Assembly (NCBI GenBank): GCA_963971425.1
Contig: OZ020517.1
Coordinates: 23,508,462 to 23,572,461 of the forward strand
Reading direction: 5' to 3'
Source of the DNA: Bryoerythrophyllum caledonicum
Lineage: Eukaryota; Streptophyta; Bryopsida; Pottiales; Pottiaceae
Length of the DNA stretch: 64,000 bases
The notes beneath the pieces were generated by a model. It had not been told where the DNA came from. It saw only the letters and a program-made list of their open reading frames with translations, and ran no database searches. The stretch's first letter is position 1. Each line of letters opens with the position of its first letter. Shown one piece after another: positions 11,671-21,452 of the stretch. The translations under genes and the position numbers were made by a program.

Positions 11671-13187
11671 ATGGACACACGCAGTGCGAAGAAAGCTCTC
11701 AATTATGTAGACCACATGGAGATCGAGTCCTCAAGTGAAAGTCTCAAGCGGCTTCAAGGGAAACTAGTGGGGAAGCAACAGCATGAAGAAACATATGCCA
11801 ACAAGAAACAAAAGCCCATTTGTGAAGGAAACAAAGGGCAAGAAGGTATGACTCTAATCACCATCCCTAACATTAGTTGCTTCAAGTTTTGGCTAGATTT
11901 TCAAGTAATGGAGGACCTAGCGGTGGAGGAGGGATTGGACGAACTCTTCAACGAAGAAACAATTGAGGATATGATGACAAGAGGACTCAAAGAAAGTGAA
12001 GCCCGTGAAGTCAAACAAACAATGATAGCCTTCCCACACATCCCTCAAATCCACTATCCACAATCAAGAGGAGCTGGAGGACTAGGAGGACAACACTACA
12101 ACCTCACGCAAGCGCCCACCAACATTCCCGTCGACGAAGGTACGGGTTTCGCTCTAGATTTTCAAGTGGCTATCCATTTTGAACCACCCCCTAACCCCAT
12201 TTTTCATGATGAAGTCATGAAGATGGTTACTAACCGCCTCAAAGCCATGGACATCCTCCTCGGTAAGAAACTCATCAAACCAATCTCCATTCATTGTTTA
12301 AGTGTCAAAAATGGAGGGGGGAAAAAGGGTGTATGGTCCGGACTCATTAAATTGCATCTTGCTAACCGGGCAATTGATGGCCTACTCCTCCTCAAGGGGA
12401 TTAGACCCTTCATTCTCAAAATCGATTAGATAGACGTGGTGGGAAAGGTATGTAAAACCTATCATAGCATTGCACACCACTCTAGTCTTTCAATTAAGAT
12501 ACAAAGCCCATCTTTGCAAAACATGGATGCTAACCACCTCTTTAAAGAGGTCCTTGAAACTAGCTTTAAACGTGGGCATGACTTTGAAGTAACTAACGTG
12601 CAAAAGGCTAAAGGTGATGGATTTGCCTTCATCATGACCACCACCCCGCAACAAGCCAAGAAAATTCAAGAGCTACAAGTAACCGCAAGACAAGAAGTCT
12701 TTCAAACAAAGAAGCCCCTTGGAAGAACTCACATCACCAAGGAAATGAAGGCCAAGAAAGACGCCCTCACTCTAACACTCTCCCACCTTCCTATACTAAT
12801 GAGTGTTATTGAGACCACTAGGGCTATCTACATGATCATAGGAGATACTAACATTGGCTCTATTTGGTTTCACAAGGATAATGGAGTTTGCCACAACGGT
12901 AGTGCAAATGTGGTATGCACTAACCCAATTGTGTATAGGGCATTTGTGGGGAAAACCATTCCCATAGGAGGCCACTTCGTGGAGTTCGCTCCTCATTGAA
13001 GAAGCATTGATGGAATCGAGGCCCCCACCCAAGCTCAACTCATAGAGTTTGGATTTGGAGACATCAACAAAGCCATCATCAACACGGTGGAGACCTTCAA
13101 ACTCAACACCCCGTCACAAGCTATCACCAAGAAGGACCTAGTGGAAGCGTTTGAAGCAAACAACAAAATCTTGCGACAAGAAGTCAA
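11671..13187 (+). pseudogene. LINE A ORF1, 5' part (two nonsense codons), cut by LINE B
   Basis: It aligns throughout with LINE B ORF1: conserved peptides include FKFWLDFQ, GIRPFILKID, VVGKVCKTYH, VWFHK-like IWFHKDNG, and NPIVYRAFVGK. The start chosen is the ATG at 11671, equivalent to the start used for LINE B ORF1. Two stops break it: TAG at 12427-12429, where LINE B has an Asn-Glu codon pair, and TGA at 12997-12999, where LINE B has Arg. The frame runs into the LINE B insertion at 13187 and resumes at 25723. The product would be the nucleic-acid-binding ORF1 protein of the element, but no named domain such as RRM or CCHC can be seen. Confidence 0.85.
13177..13187 (+). repeat. LINE B target-site duplication, left copy
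   Basis: CAAGAAGTCAA, repeated exactly at 25712-25722. Removing LINE B and one copy restores the LINE A ORF1 reading frame across the joint. Confidence 0.93.
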
Positions 13188-13330
13188 GAAGAAGAAGAAC
13201 GCCGGTCTCCAAAGGAGCCGGCGTGAATAAAGTGTCTGTTCATTCCACTACTAAGACCATGCCCACCGGACAAGGAATTAGTAAACTGGAACTACTTCCC
13301 CCTCTCGAGGGTAGACACTATGTAACAGGT
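13188..13330 (-). repeat. LINE B 3' end: double-hairpin module and (TTC)n tail
   Basis: On the minus strand it reads from GTTACATAGTGTCTACCC through AAGTAGTTCCAG, a first hairpin (GTTCCAG with CTTAGTAGTGGAATG arms), the linker ACAGACACTTTATTCACG, and a second near-perfect hairpin (GCCGGCTCC / GGAGACCGGC), ending in TTCTTCTTCTTC. The same order occurs at the 3' ends of LINEs A, C and D. It is likely the RNA structure recognised by the element's reverse transcriptase at the start of target-primed reverse transcription, as known for other LINEs with conserved 3' stems. Confidence 0.85.
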
Positions 13331-13594
13331 GACCGAATACAAACCAAACTCACAAACAATCAACGTTACAACTAACTAAGCAAGTCGCCAAAACCACACA
13401 ACCAACAAGTCAGGATAAGTCCGGGCGGAGAAGCAATTAAGGGGGGGTCTTGTATATCGGCGAGGGCTTGGTTGTTTTCAATTTTACGTTTATGTAGCAA
13501 AATGGACATGGCATATTGAATAGCGATGGTGTTAATGTTTTTAAAGGTGTTTTTGGTTGTTTCAATGGGTATTTTGAAGGTATCTTCAAGCGTT

Positions 13595-13860
13595 CTCATA
13601 GATGGGATAAAGGTAGTGGCACGAGCGCCGGATGTGATAACAATAAGGGGGTCCACCTTCCATCCAATGGTAATGATGTCGTCAATGAGGGGTTGATATT
13701 TGTTAATTTTGTTTTGGATTGTTTCCGGGGAAAATCTATCATTGCAATATGTGAATTCAATGAATTGAATGGTGTAATTTAGGTTAATGTGGTCGGGTGG
13801 CGGGTCATTGTATGGTAAACCTTTAACACAAAGGATGTCCGGTTTGAGCCTAGCATTGCA
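13595..13860 (-). other. Candidate PD-(D/E)XK (restriction-like) endonuclease domain in ORF2 C-terminus
   Basis: The pattern is KPDILCVKG, about 20 residues, YTIQFIEFTYCNDRF, about 8 residues, KINKYQPLIDDI, GWKVDPLIVITSGA. A PD motif, a strand with an acidic residue (FIEF), and a following Lys in a helix (K..KYQPL) are what restriction-like endonuclease domains of R2-type LINEs and related retroelement proteins show. The same pattern is kept in LINE A and, with His for Pro in the PD and Gly for Glu, in the decayed LINE C. Family assignment is inferred by eye. Confidence 0.5.
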
Positions 13861-15999
13861 ATGACATCTTTGGGTCCCACATGAGCATGGGAGTAGCCAA
13901 GAGGGGACCGTATTTTCTTGTGGGTTGTTATTAAAAGTGCCGGCGTTCATTAGTATAAAACATCTCGCTTTATTGTAGGAGGTGATTAGTTTTCGGACTT
14001 CCCATACCGCTTTATTATGCCTTTTAATAATTAGAGAGTGTATGTGGTGGTTTTGGCATTTGAGTAGAACATGTAGCCATGTGTCGGGGTCTATTGAGGG
14101 GCATATGGGGCATGTTATGGATGGGAATCTTTCTATTCCAAAGAAGAGTTGTTTGCGAGCGTTTCCCATATACTGACCAGTACGGAATTTGATGAGGCAT
14201 GTTATTTGTGAGTCTGAGATGATGGGATTTTTCCAAAAGTTTGTAGAGAGTTCCTTGTCTATGTCATTATTGTTAGTCCATTTTTCTATATTAGGAATAT
14301 TTTCTGAGATTGTGTCAAGGTTGTTGTAGAGGTCTTGTTTTTTGAGATATTTACCCAAGAATCTAATTGGGCCTTTGTCGGGGGTATCTTCTTTGGAAGG
14401 CCAATCTTCTTTTTGAAAGTAGTATGGGGTGGCATGGGCGTGTTCGTGTGGGTCTTTGGCATTTTTGTGTGTTTTTTCTCGGCCTTCTTTTGCAAGTTTG
14501 TCTGCTTGTTCGTTGCCATCAATGTTGGCATGGGCTCTCACTTTGTGAAGGGTTGTAATTTGTGTACGGTTTTGTAACATTTGGACCATTGATGTTAATA
14601 TGTTTTGGTCGGGGTGACTATTGTGAAGGGTAGGATGTGTTATTTGAGTATTTAGTAGGTAAAGTGCATTTATACAATCAGTGAATATATGTGCGGGTTC
14701 GTTGTTGTATTTTGTTGTGATGATTTGTAGTGTTTTGTGAATGGCCATAAGTTCTGCTCTGAGGATATTTTGTAGTCCATGGAGTCTTTTGGCTAGTTTA
14801 ATTTCTTTGGTAGAATTATATATGCCATAGCCAGCTTTTTCTCTGCGCCAAGAGCCCGGGCTAATTTGTTCTGGTGGTTTAAAAGAGCCGTCGGTGTAAT
14901 AACTGTGTGCGGGGTTAAATTTTGGTGTGGTATGAGTTGGGTAGTCTGGGAGAGGGGGAGGTGTAATGGAGTAGTTTAATGTGTTGTTGATATAGTTTAA
15001 TTTTGACCAGTTTTTATTTTTGTTTACGGGGGTTTGTAAGGGTGTTGGTTGGGCCGGTTTTGTGTATGGTCGTTGTATGTCTAGATTGTCTGTTATGGAG
15101 GTAAGTTCCGCAAGTTGTTCTAGGGAGCCAAGGGTTTGATTTTGATGATGGACGCATAGTATTTGTAATGTAGATGGCTCAGTTCGGGGTTTTTTAAGCT
15201 CGGGTGGAATATTAGGTTCTACGTATGGTATTGTGTCTGCTTCGAATACTGCAATGATGTGGGAGTCTGGGAATGGGTTTGAATGTTGGTTGTTGTTTTG
15301 GTACCAATTGTTGTTCGGTGTGACGATGATTGTTTTTGTGTTATTTGGATCGTGTTTGGCAGCGAGTCTAGCCCAATGTATGGCTTGTTCCATGTCTTTC
15401 TCGTTGTGGGGGTGAGCTATGCCATTTCCGATCCATTTGTGTTCAAAGGCCTTGCCTAGGGATCCAAATATTTTGTCTCTTTCGTACGGTGAGTAGAATT
15501 TATTTAGTTTGGTAGGGCATGTGATCGGGGAGGAAAAGTATGAGTGCTCGATGTTAAAGGATGAGATTAGTGAGTCTAAAATGGGGTTGGGTATTGTATA
15601 TTGTGCATTTTTGAGGGGGTCAGTTTTTGGTATTTGGTATTTATATCTTTGATATAGCCATATTAGTTCGGTTTCAAAGGGTTGGGTTGTTGGTTCGATG
15701 TTTGTAGGAGTTTGTAATTTTGTATTATATTGATTCCATAGCCATTGGAGTCGGGTAACAGGAATGGTGTGTAAATGTCGGCCGTTATCTTCGAATAGAT
15801 GTGCTTGATTGTTATCTATTTGAATTGTATTTGAAGATGTAAGGATGTCGTTTTCGGGGTTACATTCTATTGTGTAGATGTTTAAGAGTGGGATAATTAT
15901 GGGTGGTGATATAGATCTTGTGTCTGAAAGTTGTTCTTGTGGGTGGTGGGCAAGGATGATATCAGAGTATATTTTCTTTTGGATTTCTTGGTAGTATTG

Positions 16000-16165
16000 T
16001 ATTAATTTTTCGGTGTTATGTGTGGAGGTATTAGTGTCGTGTCGTGGAAAAAGGTCTCTTTGGGGGAGCCATTTATTGTATGTATTATCATTGTATTGCC
16101 ATTGGCATAAATATTTTGTGTAGGTAGTTTGTATGTTATTTGTGTCTGTGTGTTGGATGTGTTTA
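16000..16165 (-). other. Chromodomain-like segment in ORF2
   Basis: TKYLCQWQYNDNTYNKWLP, then QRDLFP and after about 12 residues LIQYYQEIQKK. This fits the chromodomain scheme: a YLxxW strand, a YxxW motif, an acidic DL and a C-terminal LIxxY helix. LINE A (31090-31260) and LINE C (39820-40010) retain it in part. Chromodomains are usual in chromoviral integrases and unusual in LINE ORF2 proteins. The call rests on pattern alone. Confidence 0.5.
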
Positions 16166-19100
16166 TGGCGTATGATGTTATTAATGGGATATGTGGTAGG
16201 GTTTTTGGGGATGTATGTAGGGGGACGGGGATGGTATGTATGTGGTGGATTAGGGGGATTGATTGGCGTGGGGATATTTCTTGGGATGGTGTTATTGTTG
16301 ATGGTGATGAATGGATCTTTAAGTATATGAGAGTATGGGTGTATGTCGCAATAAGTATGACATGTGGTGGGGCATGTTGGGTGGCAAAATAGTTGTTTAG
16401 CAATATTTAGTGCACTTTTTATTAGTTTGGATGGGGTGAAGTGGTAGGTTTTGAAATCCTCATTGTTCATGATGTGTGTGCCGTTAGGTAAAGTAATTTG
16501 GTTTAGTTCAAAAATATTTTTTGAGAGGAGTTTTTGCAGAAGTTTTTGGGAGAGTTGGGCATTGAGTGTGTTATGATTTAGTGTTTCTTGGCGCCATAGT
16601 ATTTCTAGTGTTGTAGGATTAATGAGGAAGTTTGGGAGTGTACTTTTGAGGTGGGCTTTCGCTATATGTTTTAATAAGAAGAATGTTCGTGTTATTGGTG
16701 ATCTTATGCAGTCACTTTTTTTAATTCTGGGTATGTTTTCGGCGCCACCATATTGGGCAAGGACATAGTTAGTTAATCCATTATATATTTTCCCAAGTCT
16801 TCCTTTATCGTTTAAAGCATTTTGCAGTTGTTCACCTATGCATCGGAGGTATGCGTTTTTGAGGGAGAAAGCTTCTAGTCCAAATAGGTTATGTGGTAGT
16901 TGGGTTATTGCGTTTGACATACATTTTGGTAATCCACATATGGTTTTTTGTATGGCTATTATTTTTTTATCAAGTTTTTTGATAGCTGGCATAGAGTATG
17001 GTACTCCGTAGAAACTGTATGCCACACCTGGACGTAATACGGTATCAATCATTTTTATTTTTTGTTTCATGGTGGCCGGGCATGTTGTTAGTTCATTACA
17101 TTGTTTTATGAGTTTCGTCATTGTGGCGTGGATTTGGATTTTCCATTTTAGTGATGGAACAAGGTTTGTACCTAAGTATTTGTATGGTTCATTTTGGTGT
17201 AATATGGGGATCGGTTGATTGCGGTAATTGATATTAGAAGCTTGCATTAGGGCTTTAAAAGTGGTAGGGTTTAATTTGGATTTGTTTGGGCATCCCGTAG
17301 CGGCACATTTTGGGACACCTACGTCCATTCCGGTCCATTTGCAATATCTATGGATTTTGTTAAGTTGTATTTGGATAGATTTAATTTTGTTAGTTATGAC
17401 GGCAAGATCATCTGCGTATGCGGCAGAGTTTATGGTGGTTTTTGATGTACCAAAGGTGTATCCGTTGTTACCCCGTTCTAGCCATCTAAGTAGAGGTTCT
17501 AAAAATATAATGAATAGGTATGGGCTAAGGGTATCTCCTTGTATTGTTCCTCGTTGAATGGGAATAGATTTTGTCTTTCCAAAGTGTTCACCAATATAGT
17601 GGGTAGACGATTGAGAGTAAATATTTCCAACTAGTGTGGTTGCGTCTTTTGGGTACCCAAGGTCGTTCATTATTGCTAATAGTCGAGCGTGATCTATAGA
17701 GCCGAAGGCATTTTTGAAGTCAATATATAGAATATATATGTCTTGATTTGTGAATCTTGCGTCTTCTAATGCGGCTATTATGGTTTGTATTTGTCTAGAG
17801 GTGCTTCTTTCTGCTCTAAATCCTTCTTGACTGTCATGTAGAATTTTGAATTTTTCCCCGTATGAGGATAGTATAGAGGTAAGTGTACTAGTGAAGAGTT
17901 TATATATTGTGTTAGCTAATGCGATTGGTCTATGATTTGGTAGAATTGATGGGTCTCCTTTTTTGTATAGTAGAATTGTTACACTTGTTTTCCATGAAGA
18001 TGGTATTTGTTTTTGTTTATAACATTGGTAGAAAAAGAGGAATAGTAGTCTATGGAATTTTGGGGGCATATTTTTTAGAATTGAGTTCGGTATACGGTCA
18101 GGGCCTGGAGCTTTATTGGTGCCTAGGTTACGAAGACATGTGTCGTATGTGGCTCTGTTGAAGTATGTATGTAGTGGGGTTTCTGGTTAGCCCCTTGTGT
18201 CTAGGGTAAATCCATCTAGGTCGTGCCATGGATATTGGCGTACTGCACATGTACATTTGGTTAAATGATGTGGTTGGTAGTGGCATGTTGGTACTGTGGG
18301 TCTATTATTTTTTGTTTGTTGAGTGAATATTTCATTGGCAATGTCTTCTGGGCTAGTTAAGATGTTATTATGTTGGTTTGTGATACAATCTAGCGGTGGA
18401 GATTCAAGATTTTTAAACACTCTTCTGTTTATTTTTTTAGGACTAGTTTCATACAGTTGTCTGTATTTTGAGATGGCTTTTTTGATGTTGTCTTTGGCAT
18501 ATTTTGTGGTAATTTTTCGAGCTTGAATGTTGGCATTCTTTGCGATTAGCGCTATGTTTTTTATCCATGAATCATGAGGTAGATCCGGGAGAGGTGGGGC
18601 AGGAATTTGGTCGTTTTGTAAGTTTAGCAGTTCATTACATATGGGGTGGTTGCGCCATTGAGGGTTATTTCTAACTATTCTAATAGTTTTCCGGATTACA
18701 TGGTATGTAGTTATGTGTTGTTTCTATGTTTTAGAAAGTTTTCTGGGAAGATATCCGCCTTGTTGAGATGTTCGGTTTGTCATTTGAGGTATAGGTTGGG
18801 CTTTACAAGTTTGTTCAAGCGTATCAGAGATTTTATTAATAAGTATGTCTAGGGTGTGGCATGTGTCTTGCCATTGTATTTGTGTTAGGTGGTTATTATT
18901 TTCGAGGGTGTTTATGAGGGAGTCAATTTGTATGGAGTTTCCTTCAAAGAGTTGGGTATTGAATTTTTCTAAATTCTCTTTTGGGATGGGGTTGAGTATA
19001 CGTATGGTGTCATTATTTGTGATTATGGGGGTGCGACTGATTAGTATGTTATTTGGAATGTGTAGTTGTATGGGCAAGTGGTCTGAGTTGAGAATGACGT

Positions 19101-20460
19101 CCTTGTTTGTTGTAGAGGTATATTGTGCATTATTGTTTGTATTTATGTAGAAGCCGTCTATTAGGCTCCAGTCACCATAGTTATAACCACCTTGTCTAGA
19201 GTATTGTGTGTCAGTTTTTATGTAAGTGAAGTTTAAGTTTTCTGTGAATTGCCGCCATTGGTAATTAGCAGTTTGAGGGGGGGTGATATGGTTTCCATTT
19301 TGTCGACCAATTAGTGCTATGTCTCTATTAAAGTCTCCGCATAACAAGTAAGTGTGGTTAGGGTTATTGTTAATTTGAGATGTGATAGTGTTTTGTATGT
19401 CGATGATGAATCTAGTATCTTCAGGGTGCGATGGCATATACATGTGGAGGATTAACCATGATTGTAGTGGCTGATTAGTGATTCTAATTATTTGGAGGTA
19501 TGGGGATATGTGCATTGGGGTAGAGATTTTTTGGATGTTGCCTGGGAAGGCATGTTTTTTGTGTATTAATGTGAGTAGTCCACCTCGGCTTGGTGTGTAT
19601 GGTCTTCGTTGTTGGATGCATCTGGTTAATGCATGTGTGTTGTTGAAAATAAGTTTGTAGTCTTGAAACATGTTTTGTATATATTTTGTAGATTTTGTGG
19701 CAGATAGTTTTGTTTCTTGAATGGCTATAAAGGCTGGTGGTGTATTTGTGTGTGTAATCAAGGTTTGCAAGCTAGGGAGGGCGGTGTTTAATGATGCGGC
19801 GTTCCATGTAATTATGTTCGTGTTTTCATTGTATGAATTAGTATTTTGGTTTTGTGGAGGGAGGTGAAGGGATAGAGGTGGTGGATGGATATATTCTGGT
19901 ATGGGGTCAAAACACTTTAGCGATGCGTGAATTAGATTATTAGGGAGGTATGGGAATTTTTGTTGTGTTGTAGTGTATGAGGGAGGGGTGGTTTGTTTAT
20001 GTAAAAAGTCATACAATTCTTTGTGTATTGAGTTTCCGTGTTTTAAGATACTTTGGTTTTCTTCAAGGAATTTTGTATAGGGGTGTGGGGTATGGATGTG
20101 TCTTTCGGGTGGGTTTTGTAAGTTTGATAGGGTTTGTAGGAGTGTATTGGTCCACGATGTTATAGTCGGGTTTTGTGGATTTAGAAGGCGATTGCATTCG
20201 TCTATGTTTGGATGGATAGTAATTACCAGGACGTATAAGATAAATGGTGGTGGGTGTATATTTTGTTGTTGTATGTATTGGGCAATGTTTGTGTGTGTGG
20301 TGTTGTGCGTTAGGTGTAGTGTGTGTGTGGTTTTTAATAGGGGTGCAAACGTTTGGGCGATGTGCCTATATTCTGGTTGTAGTTTGATAGTATTTGGTAT
20401 AAAGTATAGTTTGGCGTTTTTCTTATGTGGTGTAGGGTGTCTTTTTAGTATATTAGGCAT

Positions 20461-20484
20461 GGGTCCTGGGTTGGTTTCTATGTC
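20461..20484 (-). other. 2A-type ribosome-skipping motif, DIETNPGP
   Basis: Preceded by LLLTLGG and followed by MPNILKR. It matches D-(V/I)-E-x-N-P-G-P exactly. In known 2A sequences the ribosome fails to form the last Gly-Pro bond, separating the upstream from the downstream product. Here it would free a 331-residue leader from the enzymatic part of ORF2. LINE A keeps the identical motif at 26758-26781. Confidence 0.8.
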
Positions 20485-20749
20485 ACCACCTAGGGTTAGT
20501 AGTAGTTTATAGTGTTTTGATTTTGTGTTATTTTTTAGGATACTTATTTTTTGTGTGTATTTTAGTGGTAAATCCTGGTATTGTGTGGTTCCATTTACCT
20601 TTTCGTATTTGTTTTGATTTCCTCCTAGGGGTGTTTTATAGTAGTGTGGGTTATTGATGTGGTTTTTGGGAGGGTTGTGTAGTTTGGTGGATATATTTGT
20701 TTTTGGTTTCATCCATTGAGGGTCTATTGGTTTGTATTTCTTTTGGTTT

Positions 20750-21255
20750 TTTTCCGTATACGTGCTTATGTGTGTATTTTTGTGTATGTGTTTTTGTGTG
20801 TATGTGTTTAGTTGTTTTATTTTATTTGTGTGTGTACATATATGTGTGTATATTCTTATAGCATTGTGTTTTCTTGTGGTTATGTAGGTTTTACTATATG
20901 TGTTTATGCGTGTGTTTGTGTGTGTTTTTGTGTTTATGTATGGTTTTTTGTATGGGTATGTGTATGTATTTTGGTTTATGTAAGGGATTTTGTTTGTGTG
21001 TGAGTTTGTGTTTATGTATGTGTTTGTGTGTTTGTTTGTGTGTGTGTTTGTGTATTTGTTTGTGTGTGTGTTTGTGTGTTTGTTTGTGTATGTTTTTGTG
21101 TGTTTATTTTTGTATTTGTTTGTGTGTTTGTGTATGTATGTTTTTATGTATTTTTTTGTTTTGGTATTTGTATGTGTTTTTGTTTTTGTATGTAGTTTCC
21201 ATGTGGGGGTTTGGGTACTATCTTTGTATCTAGTATTGTCTTGCGTATAGTTTGA
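20750..21255 (-). repeat. Low-complexity (ACACAAAC)-type tract inside ORF2 leader
   Basis: On the plus strand this is a long run of TGTGTTTGTGTG variants. On the coding strand it encodes repeated THTNK / TNTHTNKY peptides. It remains in frame with ORF2 despite its repetitive nature. LINE A has a comparable A/C-rich tract at 26160-26640. Plus-strand frames here (Cys/Val/Phe-rich) are shadows. Confidence 0.85.
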
Positions 21256-21452
21256 GGTATAAGTTTTGTATTTTGTTTTGTATTGAGTATAAAGTTGAAT
21301 ACATTTTTTGTACCTCGTCCGTATATACGTATGTTCTATCATGTATTTGTGTATTTGTACTCTACTATATGTGGTATTGTCTATGCTAAACCGTATAGTA
21401 GATGTATAATATACTATAGAGTAGATGAAAGTAATTGTGTGGTCATGGAGCT

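Noticed and set aside
20812-21250. Plus-strand Cys/Val/Phe-rich frames resembling a membrane protein
   Set aside because: They are shadows of the TGTGTTTG low-complexity tract, which is in frame with ORF2 on the minus strand.
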